A stretch of DNA of 64,000 nucleotides from Lapillicoccus sp. (GTDB lineage Bacteria > Actinomycetota > Actinomycetes > Actinomycetales > Dermatophilaceae): the NCBI RefSeq assembly GCF_025353065.1, contig NZ_JANXRJ010000009.1:1-64000 (forward strand), written 5' to 3'. How positions within the stretch are numbered: the stretch's first letter is position 1; the number at the start of each line of letters is the position of its first letter. A model generated the notes under the pieces. That model was not told the origin of the DNA. It saw only the letters and a program-made list of their open reading frames with translations, and searched no databases. Made by a program: the position numbers and the translations under genes. Below are positions 50,163-58,597 of the stretch, piece by piece.

Positions 50163-50669
50163 TCAGCGGGCGATGGTGGCCGTGCGCGCAGAGGTGATCC
50201 TGACGAGGTCCGCGGGGGCCAGCTCGAGATCGAGGCCACGGCGGCCGCCCGAGACGAAGACGGTCTCGTGCTCGAGGGCCGAGGTATCCACGATCGTGGG
50301 GAGAGGACGTTTCTGACCGATCGGGCTGATCCCGCCGACGACGTAGCCGGTGCTCCGCTCGGCTGCAGCCGGGTCGGCCATCGACACCTTCTTGGCGCCC
50401 AGCGCGGCGGCCACCGCCTTGAGGTCGAGCTGACGGTCCACCGGCACGATCCCGACGGCCAGCCCCGCGCCGGTGTCGACGAGCAGGGTCTTGAACACCC
50501 GGTCGGGCGGGACGCCGAGCGCCTGCGCCGCTTCGAGGCCGTAGGACGGGGCGGCCGGGTCGTGGTCGTAGGGGTGCATGGTGAACGCCACCCCTGCCCG
50601 GCCGAGCGCGAGCGCCGCCGGGGTTCCCGACCCGCCCGGCTCACCCCTGCCTGTCGTCGACCGTGCCAC
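50163..50669 (-). CDS. ybaK: Cys-tRNA(Pro)/aminoacyl-tRNA deacylase, YbaK type
   Basis: This 168-residue enzyme clears mischarged tRNA. The fold is marked by GVAFTMHPYDHDPAAPSYGLEAAQAL, VFKTLLVDTGAGLAVGIVPV (catalytic Lys in FKTL), LDLKAVAAALGAKKVSMADP, and GYVVGGISPIGQKRPLPTIVD. These match YbaK rather than the ProX editing domain. The GTG at 50669 is the first sensible start; CATACT lies 6 bases upstream and could be a -10 box for a leaderless transcript. It is divergent from the MerR gene. Confidence 0.92.
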   Translation of the reverse strand: MARSTTGRGEPGGSGTPAALALGRAGVAFTMHPYDHDPAAPSYGLEAAQALGVPPDRVFKTLLVDTGAGLAVGIVPVDRQLDLKAVAAALGAKKVSMADPAAAERSTGYVVGGISPIGQKRPLPTIVDTSALEHETVFVSGGRRGLDLELAPADLVRITSARTATIAR

Positions 50670-50790
50670 GGATGGAGTATGCCGCGTGGCCCGCTCCGAC
50701 CGGCTACGCGCGGGACCTGATGTGGTCAGACACGCGACCCGCGCTTCCTGACAGCCGCGATGAACCATGGTCGCTGCTGAGTAGTCTTCG

Positions 50791-51936
50791 ATGGTGCCCC
50801 GACGACCATTGCGCCGCCGCCCCGACAGCGATGAGCGGACTCCCACACAGCGTTTTCCGGAGCCCGAATCCGATGCGTCTGACGTGCCTGATGCGTCTGA
50901 CGCACATGATGCGCCTGATTCCGAGCCGGTGGTGCTGGAACCCATCGGGACACGGCCCACGGCCTCAGACCCTCCTGAGGCAGCAGCTCCTGAGACGGAG
51001 CCCGGTGGGTCGGAACCTCCGGACGCCGAGCGCACTGAGGCGGACCGGGCTGACCCCCGGGCGGTAGGGGCGGTGCCCGTCGAGACCCGGGCGGTCGAGA
51101 GCCGGACGGCTCGCAGCGAGAGCGCTCCACCACCGACGACGAGGGATGGGAAGGGCGGCCGGGGTCCGCGGGTCGGTCGCCGGCGGGGCCGCCGTGATGG
51201 TGAGCTCACCGTCGACGAGCTCGCCGCCGAGTCGGGGATGACCGTCCGCAACGTCCGCGCCTACAGCAGCCGTGGGCTCCTGCCGCCGCCGCGGCTCGAG
51301 GGTCGCACCGGCTACTACGGGCCCGACCACCTCGCCCGGCTGACCCTCGTGCGCGAGATGCTCGACCAGGGCTACACGCTGGGGGCCGCTGAGAAGCTGA
51401 TCACGGCGGCGCCCGGCAGCGGCACCCAGGCGCTGGGTCTCTACCACGCGTTGATGAGTCCCTGGGAGGGTGTGGAGGCCGAGGTGTTCGAGCCTCGGGC
51501 CCTGGCCCGCGAGGCCGGGGTCGCCTACGACCCCGCCTTCATCGACCGGCTCGTCACGCTCGGGCTCGGCGTCGAGCTCGACGACGGCACCATGCGCATC
51601 GACAACCCCACGCTGGTGCGCGCCGGCCTCCGGGTGATCTCGACCGGGGTGCCGGTCGAGAAGGTCTTCGGACTGGTCCCGGAGCTGGTGTCGCACGCCG
51701 ATGCCGTGGCCGACCTCTTCGTCACGCTCATCCGCGACTCGCTGTGGGTCGACTTCGTCCAGGCCGGTATGCCCGCCCGCCAGTGGTCGCGGATGTCCGA
51801 GTCCTTCGAGGAGATCATCCCGCTGGCGGGGCAGGCCCTGCTGGCGGCCTTCCAGGCGTCACTGGGCAAGGCGGTCGAGGTCGCCATGCGCGACGGGCTG
51901 CTGCGCGTCGACGACGAGGACGAGGACGAGGACTGA
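50791..51936 (+). CDS. MerR-family regulator with long disordered N-terminus
   Basis: The 381-residue protein has about 125 residues of low-complexity Asp/Pro/Glu/Arg-rich sequence, then a MerR HTH (LTVDELAAESGMTVRNVRAY, SSRGLLPPPRLEGRTGYYGP, LARLTLVREMLDQGYTLGA), and a 180-residue helical C-terminal domain (EVFEPRALAREAGVAYDPAF, FGLVPELVSHADAVADLFVT, EEIIPLAGQALLAAFQASL). The effector is unknown. TAGTCT at 50782-50787 suggests that the true leaderless start may be the GTG at 50794, one codon later. Confidence 0.88.
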   Translation: MVPRRPLRRRPDSDERTPTQRFPEPESDASDVPDASDAHDAPDSEPVVLEPIGTRPTASDPPEAAAPETEPGGSEPPDAERTEADRADPRAVGAVPVETRAVESRTARSESAPPPTTRDGKGGRGPRVGRRRGRRDGELTVDELAAESGMTVRNVRAYSSRGLLPPPRLEGRTGYYGPDHLARLTLVREMLDQGYTLGAAEKLITAAPGSGTQALGLYHALMSPWEGVEAEVFEPRALAREAGVAYDPAFIDRLVTLGLGVELDDGTMRIDNPTLVRAGLRVISTGVPVEKVFGLVPELVSHADAVADLFVTLIRDSLWVDFVQAGMPARQWSRMSESFEEIIPLAGQALLAAFQASLGKAVEVAMRDGLLRVDDEDEDED

Positions 51937-51945
51937 CGCCAGGGG

Positions 51946-52566
51946 TCAGCGGGCGAACGAGCTCAGGCCGTGCCAGACCGCAGACATCACGAAGTCGGTC
52001 GCGTCGTCGGCGGAGATGTCGTCGCGATGGGTGCGCCAGACGGCGACCCGTTCGCAGGCGCCGATGATCACCTCGGCGTAGCCCTCGAGCAGCAGCGGTG
52101 GCACGCCGGCGAGCTGCGGCGAGCGGAGCAGCGAGCTGACCACCACCGCGGACTGCTGGGCGCGGATGCGCTCGATGTCGGTGCTCGCCCCGGCCGCTGC
52201 CGCGTTCTCGGTGTGGATCACCCGGAAGCCCATGACGTGACCGTCGATGAAGGTGAAGAAGGCGGCGATCCCTGCCCGCAGGACGTCCTCGAGGGACGTC
52301 CCCTGGGGCAGCGCCCGGACCGCTGCCTCGGTGACGTCGGCGAGCTCGGTCCGGGCCTTGTCGACGCACGCGACGAGCAGGCCGTCCTTGCTGCCGAAGT
52401 AGTCGTAGATGAGCGGTTTCGTGACTCCCACGCGCTCGGCGATCTCGTCCATGGTCGTCGCCTGGTACCCCCGCTCCGCGAAGACCTGCTCGGCCACCGT
52501 CAGGATCTGCGCCTCGCGCTGGGCGCGTGGCATCCGTCGTCGGGTGATCGGTGGGGAGGAGCTCAC
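51946..52566 (-). CDS. TetR-family repressor (EthR-like position)
   Basis: The 206-residue regulator has the TetR HTH (REAQILTVAEQVFAERGYQA, TTMDEIAERVGVTKPLIYDY, FGSKDGLLVACVDKARTEL) and a helical effector domain (AGIAAFFTFIDGHVMGFRVI). It is divergent from a Baeyer-Villiger monooxygenase with only 56 bases between starts, the arrangement of ethR-ethA in Mycobacterium. The GTG at 52566 has AAGGA upstream; an earlier TTG in frame is less likely. Confidence 0.92.
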   Translation of the reverse strand: MSSSPPITRRRMPRAQREAQILTVAEQVFAERGYQATTMDEIAERVGVTKPLIYDYFGSKDGLLVACVDKARTELADVTEAAVRALPQGTSLEDVLRAGIAAFFTFIDGHVMGFRVIHTENAAAAGASTDIERIRAQQSAVVVSSLLRSPQLAGVPPLLLEGYAEVIIGACERVAVWRTHRDDISADDATDFVMSAVWHGLSSFAR

Positions 52567-52578
52567 AACAAGGGATTC

Positions 52579-52615
52579 CTTACTCTCGTGCAATCTAACT
52601 TACTCATGGTAACTT
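52579..52615. promoter_or_regulatory. Shared operator/promoter region of tetR and the monooxygenase
   Basis: The 56-base gap contains TTACT twice (52579-52583 and 52600-52604, 21 bases apart), TAACTT twice (52596-52601 and 52610-52615), and a small inverted pair TTAC/GTAA (52600-52603, 52609-52612). The second TAACTT is the -10 box of the monooxygenase (GTG 7 bases later). A TetR dimer binding here would block both promoters. Confidence 0.55.
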
Positions 52616-52622
52616 GACGCCC

Positions 52623-54134
52623 GTGAGCACACCACACGTGCGGGTCGCCATCGTCGGCAGCGGGTTCTCGGGCCTCGGCATGGCCATTCGACTGTCCGAG
52701 CGAGGCGACTCCGCACCGCAGGACTACGTGGTCTTCGAGAAGGCCGACGAGGTCGGGGGCACCTGGCGGGACAACCGGTACCCCGGGTGCGCCTGCGACG
52801 TGCCGTCGCGACTCTACAGTTTCTCGTTCAGGCAGAATCCGCGCTGGTCGCGGGACTTCGCGACCGCCGGGGAGATCTGGCAGTACCTCATCGACTGCGC
52901 CGACCACTACCGCGTGCGTGACCACATCGAGTTCGGAGCCGACCTGACCTCGGCGGCATACGACGAGACGACGCGGCGGTGGAGCCTGCGGCTGGCCGAC
53001 GGTCGCGAGTGGACCGCTGACTCCCTCGTGATGGGGGTCGGCGCGCTGCACCGGCCCGTCGTCCCCGACATCGAGGGCATCGACACCTTTGCCGGCCCGA
53101 CCCTCCACACGGCCATCTGGCCCGACGACGCCGACCTCGCCGGCAAGCGGGTCGCCGTCATCGGCACGGGCGCCTCAGCGGTCCAGCTCGTCCCCGAGCT
53201 CGCCCAGGAGGCGTCCCACCTGTCCGTCTTCCAGCGCACCCCCGCCTGGATCCTGCCCAAGCACGACAAGGTGTGGGGTGCCCGACGTCAGCAGACGTTT
53301 GCGCGTTTCCCGGCGCTGCAGCGACTCGTGCGGTGGCGCACCTACCTCCAGCTCGAGTCGCGGGTCCTGCTCTTCGCCCGCATCCCCCGCGGGATGGTGC
53401 TCGTCGAGGGGATCGCCCGCCGGCACCTCAAGGCGTCGGTCAAGAACCCGGAGGTCCGCGCCCGACTGACCCCGACCTACACGATCGGCTGCAAGCGGAT
53501 CCTGCTCAGCAACGAGTACTGGCCGACCTTCGACCGCGAGGACGTCGACCTCGTGACCGACCCCATCGTGCGCATCGAGCCGGACGCCGTCGTCACCGGC
53601 GACGGCACGCGCCACGAGGTCGACGCACTGGTGCTGGGGACCGGCTTCTCGCTCAGCGGGAGCTACGACCGGATGCGCATCACCGGGAGCGGGGGCCGCG
53701 AGCTCGCCGAGGTGTGGTCGGGCGGCATGCACACCAACCTCGGCATCACCGTCGCCGGCTTCCCCGAGCTCTACGTGCTGCTCGGGCCCAACACCGCGCT
53801 CGGGCACAACTCGGTCGTCCTCATGATCGAGTTCGCCACGGACTACGTCCTGCAGTGCCTCGACCGGGCCCGGGCCGGGGCGCGCGTCACGACGGCCGCG
53901 GCGCAGGACGGGTTCACCTCCGAGATGGCGTCCCGCAGCAAGCACACCGTGTGGACCAGCGGGTGCCAGAGCTGGTACCTCGACCGCTTCGGCAACAACA
54001 CGTCGGTATGGCCCGGGTCGACGATCTCGTACTGGCTGCGGACCCGCCGGGTGCGAGCCGCGGACTTCGAGCCCGTCGCCGCCCACCTCGAGTCCGCTGC
54101 CCTCGAGGACCGCGTGCCCGCGCCCACGTCCTGA
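52623..54134 (+). CDS. FAD-dependent Baeyer-Villiger monooxygenase (EthA-like)
   Basis: This 503-residue flavoprotein has the FAD motif VAIVGSGFSGLGMAIRLSER, the ATG-region GVGALHRPVVPDIEGIDTF with FAGPTLHTAIWPDD, which approximates the BVMO fingerprint FxGxxxHTxxWP, the NADPH motif RVAVIGTGASAVQLVPEL, and VLGTGFSLSGSYD. The last matches the C-terminal FAD ribose region. It oxidises ketones or sulfur compounds. The GTG at 52623 is 7 bases after TAACTT; TTG at 52614 is an in-frame alternative. An SDR gene follows on the same strand. Confidence 0.92.
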   Translation: MSTPHVRVAIVGSGFSGLGMAIRLSERGDSAPQDYVVFEKADEVGGTWRDNRYPGCACDVPSRLYSFSFRQNPRWSRDFATAGEIWQYLIDCADHYRVRDHIEFGADLTSAAYDETTRRWSLRLADGREWTADSLVMGVGALHRPVVPDIEGIDTFAGPTLHTAIWPDDADLAGKRVAVIGTGASAVQLVPELAQEASHLSVFQRTPAWILPKHDKVWGARRQQTFARFPALQRLVRWRTYLQLESRVLLFARIPRGMVLVEGIARRHLKASVKNPEVRARLTPTYTIGCKRILLSNEYWPTFDREDVDLVTDPIVRIEPDAVVTGDGTRHEVDALVLGTGFSLSGSYDRMRITGSGGRELAEVWSGGMHTNLGITVAGFPELYVLLGPNTALGHNSVVLMIEFATDYVLQCLDRARAGARVTTAAAQDGFTSEMASRSKHTVWTSGCQSWYLDRFGNNTSVWPGSTISYWLRTRRVRAADFEPVAAHLESAALEDRVPAPTS

Positions 54135-54200
54135 CCCTCGAACCCGCCCCGGCCTGACCTTCGACCCCTCCCTGAGCACCCGCTCCCCGAAAGGAAACCC

Positions 54201-55124
54201 ATGTCCTCCGCCAGCCTCCTGCAGCGCGCCGGGATCTCGACCCGAGGTCACTTCGCCCCCCGGGCCAGCATCGTCACCGGCGCCGCATCCGGCATCGGCG
54301 CGGCCATCGCCGCCCGACTGGTGGCCCGGGGGAGCCACGTGGTCATCGCCGACCTCGACCTCGACAAGGCCACGACGGTGGCGGAGCAGCTCGGCAACGC
54401 CACCGCGGTCGCCGTCGACGTCTCCGACGCCGCAGCCGTGCGCGACCTCGTCGCCTCCACGGTCGCGCGCCACGGCCGGCTCGATGTGATGGTCAACAAC
54501 GCCGGGGTCGCGATCGGCGGGTTCCACGAGCAGCTCGAGCAGGCCCAGTGGGACCTCGCCCTCCGGGTCAACCTGGGCGGGGTCATCAACGGGGTCAACG
54601 CGGCATACCCCGTGATGTGCCAGCAGGGGTCCGGACACATCCTCAACACCGCCTCCCTCGCGGGCCTGATCCCCGCGCCGACGATGCTTCCCTACACGAC
54701 GACCAAGCACGCGGTCGTCGGCCTCAGCACGGCGCTGCGGGCCGAGGCCGCGTCGATGGGGGTCCGGGTGAGCGTCCTCTGCCCGGGCTTCGTCGACACC
54801 CCGTTGCTCGACGAGATCCACACCGGCGGGCTACCCGAGGGTGAGGAGTTCATCAGCATGCGCAAGGAGATCCGCTTCATGCAGCCGAGCCTCATCACGG
54901 CCGACGCGGTCGGCGACGCCGCCCTGCACGGGATGGAGCGCAACAAGGCGATCATCGCGGTCGGGTCCTCGGCGCACGTCATGTGGCGGCTCAACCGCTA
55001 CCTGCCCCCCGTCGCCCGGGCGATCATCCAGGTGCAAGCCACCGGTGCCCGCCGGGTGATGAAGCGCACGCCCGTGGTGACCCAGGTGCAGGACAGCCCG
55101 ACGCCGACGAAGGTCGGCGCGTAG
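54201..55124 (+). CDS. Short-chain dehydrogenase/reductase
   Basis: This 307-residue SDR has ASIVTGAASGIGAAIAARLV, VVIADLDLDKA (NAD-type Asp), VNNAGVAIGGF, the catalytic Ser in LNTASLAGL, and Tyr/Lys in LPYTTTKHAVV. The C-terminal 60 residues (MWRLNRYLPPVARAIIQVQA) are hydrophobic and basic. It probably forms an operon with the monooxygenase upstream (66 bases, AAGGAAA ribosome site), and may interconvert the alcohol and ketone substrates of that enzyme. Confidence 0.92.
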   Translation: MSSASLLQRAGISTRGHFAPRASIVTGAASGIGAAIAARLVARGSHVVIADLDLDKATTVAEQLGNATAVAVDVSDAAAVRDLVASTVARHGRLDVMVNNAGVAIGGFHEQLEQAQWDLALRVNLGGVINGVNAAYPVMCQQGSGHILNTASLAGLIPAPTMLPYTTTKHAVVGLSTALRAEAASMGVRVSVLCPGFVDTPLLDEIHTGGLPEGEEFISMRKEIRFMQPSLITADAVGDAALHGMERNKAIIAVGSSAHVMWRLNRYLPPVARAIIQVQATGARRVMKRTPVVTQVQDSPTPTKVGA

Positions 55125-55158
55125 TCAGGGAGAGCCACGCCCCTGGCGCCGGGCTGGG

Positions 55159-55566
55159 CTACGCGGCCGGCCAGTTCTCGATGCCGATACCGACGACCTC
55201 GGCGACGCGCTGGAGGTCCATGTCCTGCGCGAGAAGGGTGGCGCCGGTGCGCCAGGCGACCGCGGCAATGAGGCAGTCGATCAAGCCGCGTGGTGTGACG
55301 CCGACGTGCCGACACCGGCGGTAGACGCGCGCGGCAGCGTCGAAGTCCGACACCGGATCAAGCGGAGTCCAGGCGAACCGGAGCAGCAGGCGCCGCAGGT
55401 CCTCCGCGCGCGCATCCGTTCGCGCACCGGCCAGGACCTCCGTCAGGATCGGCTCGGTGACGGTCAGGGGTCCGTCGCTCGTGATCAGCTCCGTCATCCG
55501 GAGGTCGACAGGGCTGCCTGTCGCTCGGTCGAACTCGACCCAGGCCGAGGTGTCTGCGAGGATCAC
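55159..55566 (-). CDS. vapC: VapC-type PIN-domain toxin
   Basis: The 135-residue PIN domain has MILADTSAWVEFDRATGSPV (first acidic residue Asp5), EPILTEVLAGARTDARAEDL, GLIDCLIAAVAWRTGATLLA and QDMDLQRVAEVVG, carrying the acidic quartet for metal-dependent RNase activity. The GTG overlaps the vapB stop (GTGA). VapC toxins cut tRNA or rRNA when unneutralised; the target is unknown. Confidence 0.94.
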   Translation of the reverse strand: MILADTSAWVEFDRATGSPVDLRMTELITSDGPLTVTEPILTEVLAGARTDARAEDLRRLLLRFAWTPLDPVSDFDAAARVYRRCRHVGVTPRGLIDCLIAAVAWRTGATLLAQDMDLQRVAEVVGIGIENWPAA

Positions 55567-55775
55567 CGGCCGGAAGGGGGCCCGGTGTCGGCCGGCACGT
55601 CATCCATGGCCCGCGAGCCTCGCATGGCCAGCGCTTCCTCACGCGTCATGGGTTGACCCGCAAGGTGTCGAAGGGCAAGATCCACGGCCTCGGTCTTGGT
55701 CCGGACGCCGTAGCGGTCCATCACAGCCTCGACGTAGCTGTCCTCGATCTCGATGTTGGTGCGCACCCTGGCCAT
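55563..55775 (-). CDS. vapB: VapB-type antitoxin
   Basis: The 70-residue protein starts MARVRTNIEIEDSYVEAVMD, a ribbon-helix-helix of the VapB (AF-family) type, followed by RYGVRTKTEAVDLALRHLAG and an acidic/Pro tail that would wrap the toxin. The ATG follows TATGCT on the minus strand by 6 bases (55782-55787), a leaderless signature, and that promoter lies inside a nested palindrome, as expected for an autoregulated antitoxin. Confidence 0.92.
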   Translation of the reverse strand: MARVRTNIEIEDSYVEAVMDRYGVRTKTEAVDLALRHLAGQPMTREEALAMRGSRAMDDVPADTGPPSGR

Positions 55776-55813
55776 ACACCAAGCATACACCTGCAGTGTA
55801 CGCAAGGTGTATG
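55773..55813. promoter_or_regulatory. Nested palindromic operator of vapBC
   Basis: CATACACC (55773-55780) and GGTGTATG (55806-55813) form the outer arms, with GCATACAC and GTGTACGC as inner near-symmetrical copies around CTGCA. The TATGCT -10 box lies within it. Two RHH dimers of VapB could bind the paired half-sites. Confidence 0.7.
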
Positions 55814-55824
55814 CCGCGGAGCCC

Positions 55825-57279
55825 TCACGCCAGCTGGGCCTCGGCCAGCTCGCGGCTGGCCCGAGCGCGCTCGATCGCCACCACCTCGCCACCACCGTCA
55901 GCCTGCTCGAGGTCCCGCTGCTCGCGCCACCAGCGCTGGCCGGACTCGGGGAGCGTGTCGATCGGGTCGTAGTAGACGAAGTCGCGGCTCAGTGCCGCGG
56001 CGTCCGCGCCCTCGATGGAGGTGCGATAGTTCTTGCGCCACAACGAGATCCCGCGCTCGGTGTCGTACTCCTCCTGCTGGTGGACCCACCGCTTGCCCAC
56101 GTAGGGGACGTCGCAGACGATGCGCGGCGTCGCGAAGCCGGGCAGGTAGCCCATGATCGCGTGCTGCAGGTGCTGGGCGTGCGCGAGGGACACCCGCCAG
56201 TGCTCGCTGAACGGGATCATGTCGCACATGTAGAAGTAGTAGGGCGTGATCGAGGCATGGTCCTGGAGCGCGAAGCAGAGGTCGAGGAGCTGCTCGGGGG
56301 AGTCGTTCACGCCCCGCATCAGGACGCCCTGGTTGCGGACGTCGCGCACGCCGGCGGCGAGCATCGCGCGGGCCGCGTCGGCCACGGCCGGGGTGACCGA
56401 CTGGGCGCTGTTGACGTGGGTGTGGATGGCCAGGCTGACACCACGAGCGCGGGCCTTCTGCGCCACCCGGCCGACGCCCGCCACGACGTCCTCGGCCAGC
56501 CAGTGCTGGGGCAGGCCCATCAGCGCCTTGGTGGCCAGCCGGATGTCGCGGATCGTCTCGATCTCGAGCAGCCGGTCGAGGAAGGCCTCGAGGTTCTTCC
56601 ACGGCATGTTGGCGACGTCACCGCCGGAGACGACGACGTCGCGCACGGTCGGCGTCTGCGAGAGGTAGGCGAGCATCGCGGCATACCGGTCGACGGGCTT
56701 GCCGGCGAGCTTGAGCTTGAGCACCTGCGGCGTGGAGTTGCCGACGAGGTCCATCCGCGTGCAGTGGCCGCAGTACTGCGGGCAGGTCGGCACCAGCTCG
56801 GCGAGGACCTTGGTGGGGTAGCGGTGCGTCAGGCCCTCGGCCACCCACATGTCGTGCTCGTGCAGCGAGTCGCGCGTCGCGTAGGGGTGCGAGGGCCAGT
56901 CGCTGCGACGGTCGGAGAAGACCGGCAGCATGTAGCGCCGGACGGGGTCGGCGAGGAAGGCGCGGGTGAAGTCCTCGCCGGCGGCCGGCATCGGCGTGTC
57001 GGTCGCGGGGACCATGGTGTTGACCATCTGCGGGGGCACGAGCATCGACATCGTCGCGCGCTCGGCCTGGTCGCGCTCGAGGTCGGCGTAGAAGTCGTCG
57101 GTCAGCAGGGCGCCCATCAGGTCGCGCAGCTGCCGGATGTTCTTCACGCAGTGCGCCCGCTGCCACTGGACGTCGTCCCACTCGGCCTTCGTGGCGTGCG
57201 CCCACCCGGGCAGCCGGGTCCAGTCGGGCTCCACGAGGGCACGCTGTCGGTAGGCGTAGGGCTGCTCGATGCTGCTCAT
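55825..57279 (-). CDS. kamA: Lysine 2,3-aminomutase (radical SAM)
   Basis: KamA converts L-lysine to beta-lysine using SAM, a 4Fe-4S cluster and PLP. The 484-residue protein has the radical SAM motif CPQYCGHC near residue 175, preceded by AELVPT and followed by TRMDLVG. Other features are DVVVSGGDVANMPWKNLEAF, HTHVNSAQSVTPAVADAAR, LMRGVNDSPEQLLDLCFAL (PLP lysine region is not obvious by eye) and YYFYMCDMIPFSEHWR. The ATG lies 7 bases after TATCCT on the minus strand (57287-57292). It is divergent from kdd, forming the left end of a lysine degradation cluster. Confidence 0.9.
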   Translation of the reverse strand: MSSIEQPYAYRQRALVEPDWTRLPGWAHATKAEWDDVQWQRAHCVKNIRQLRDLMGALLTDDFYADLERDQAERATMSMLVPPQMVNTMVPATDTPMPAAGEDFTRAFLADPVRRYMLPVFSDRRSDWPSHPYATRDSLHEHDMWVAEGLTHRYPTKVLAELVPTCPQYCGHCTRMDLVGNSTPQVLKLKLAGKPVDRYAAMLAYLSQTPTVRDVVVSGGDVANMPWKNLEAFLDRLLEIETIRDIRLATKALMGLPQHWLAEDVVAGVGRVAQKARARGVSLAIHTHVNSAQSVTPAVADAARAMLAAGVRDVRNQGVLMRGVNDSPEQLLDLCFALQDHASITPYYFYMCDMIPFSEHWRVSLAHAQHLQHAIMGYLPGFATPRIVCDVPYVGKRWVHQQEEYDTERGISLWRKNYRTSIEGADAAALSRDFVYYDPIDTLPESGQRWWREQRDLEQADGGGEVVAIERARASRELAEAQLA

Positions 57280-57323
57280 GCGTGTCAGGATAGCGATAAT
57301 TTCCCGTAAAGATCGACCTTGAC

Positions 57324-57336
57324 CGCAAGACTTGCG
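57324..57336. promoter_or_regulatory. Dyad in the kamA-kdd intergenic region
   Basis: CGCAAG-A-CTTGCG is a perfect 13-base dyad 44 bases from the kamA start and 29 from the kdd start. A GATAAT -10-like box for rightward transcription lies at 57295-57300. It is a candidate operator for coordinated control of the divergent lysine genes. Confidence 0.4.
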
Positions 57337-57364
57337 TTCACGCCTCGCCATCCTCGGAGGATCT

Positions 57365-58597
57365 GTGTCCACTGATGCCCTGCCCACTGACGCCCTGCCC
57401 GCTGAACCCTCGTCCTTGCGCGCGACGCCGTCACCGGCGCGCGTGTCGTCGCCCGTGGGGCTGCACCGGGTCCTCGAGCCGTCGGGCGAGGCGGTCACCC
57501 TCCCACAGGCCGCGCTGCGTCTGGACGCCCGACCGGAGGTGTGGCCGGACGAGGTGCGGATCTCGCTCGACACGCTCAACCTCGATGCGGCGTCCTACCG
57601 ACAGCTCGCGGGCAAGCACGCAACGGCAGCCGGGGTGGTCGACGGCGAGGCGCTGCGGGCCGAGGTGCTCGACATCATCGCTGCCCGCGGCAAGATGCAG
57701 AACCCGGTCACCGGCTCGGGCGGCATGCTCATCGGCACAGTCGATGAGGTCGGCCCGGACAGCCCGCTCGGTCTGTCCGTCGGCGACCGGGTGGCGACCC
57801 TGGTCTCCCTGTCGCTGACCCCGCTCGTCGTCACCGACGGCCTCGCGCGCTGGGACGGGCTGGGTGAGCAGGTGCCGGCCAGCGGGCACGCGATCCTCTT
57901 CGGCCGGAGCATCGTCGCCGTGCTCCCGGACGACCTCGACCCGCAGCTCTCGCTGATGATCATGGACGTCTGTGGTGCGCCCGCGCTGGTGGCCCGCGTC
58001 GTGCGCGAACATGCCGCGGGCTCGGCGGCCGGGGCCGGCCCACCGGGCGAGGCGGGCTCGGTGGGCTCGCCGGTCGAGGCGGGCTCGGTGGGCTCACCGG
58101 TCGAGACGCGCGGGCAGGCCGGGCCGACGGTCTGTGTCCTCGGCGCGGCCGGGAAGTCGGGATCGCTGTCGCTGGCTGCCGCCCGGGAGGCCGGCGCCGG
58201 CCGGATCATCGCCGTCGTCCCGGTCGAGCGGGAGGCCGAGGCGCTGCGGGGGACCGGACTCGCCGACGAGGTCGTCCTCGCCGACGCGCGCTCGCCGCTC
58301 GGGCTGTCGGCCGCCGTCGAGTCTGTGGGCGGCCCGGCCGACGTCATCGTGGTCTGCGTCGACGTCCCGGGGTGCGAGCAGCCGGCGATCCTCGCGACGG
58401 CTCAGGGCGGGACGATCATCTTCTTCTCGATGGCCACGAGCTTCGCCGCTGCCGCGCTCGGCGCGGAGGGTCTGGCCGCCGACGTGCGGATGTTGGTGGG
58501 CAACGGCTACGTGCCCGGCCACGCGGCATACGCGCTCGGGCTGGTGCGCGGCAACCCCGCGGTCCGGCGGCTCTTCGAGGCGCGCCTCACCCACTGA
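57365..58597 (+). CDS. kdd: L-erythro-3,5-diaminohexanoate dehydrogenase
   Basis: The 410-residue protein fits Kdd of lysine fermentation: RVLEPSGEAVTLPQAALRLD, VRISLDTLNLDAASYRQLAG, GMLIGTVDEVGPDSPLGLSV, LARWDGLGEQVPASGHAILF, then a Rossmann fold VCVLGAAGKSGSLSLAAARE and IFFSMATSFAAAALGAEGLA. It oxidises (3S,5S)-3,5-diaminohexanoate to 5-amino-3-oxohexanoate with NAD. A 27-bp tandem duplication (58049-58075 and 58076-58102) encodes EAGSVGSPV twice in the linker before the Rossmann domain. GGAGG lies 4 bases before the GTG. Confidence 0.88.
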   Translation: MSTDALPTDALPAEPSSLRATPSPARVSSPVGLHRVLEPSGEAVTLPQAALRLDARPEVWPDEVRISLDTLNLDAASYRQLAGKHATAAGVVDGEALRAEVLDIIAARGKMQNPVTGSGGMLIGTVDEVGPDSPLGLSVGDRVATLVSLSLTPLVVTDGLARWDGLGEQVPASGHAILFGRSIVAVLPDDLDPQLSLMIMDVCGAPALVARVVREHAAGSAAGAGPPGEAGSVGSPVEAGSVGSPVETRGQAGPTVCVLGAAGKSGSLSLAAAREAGAGRIIAVVPVEREAEALRGTGLADEVVLADARSPLGLSAAVESVGGPADVIVVCVDVPGCEQPAILATAQGGTIIFFSMATSFAAAALGAEGLAADVRMLVGNGYVPGHAAYALGLVRGNPAVRRLFEARLTH

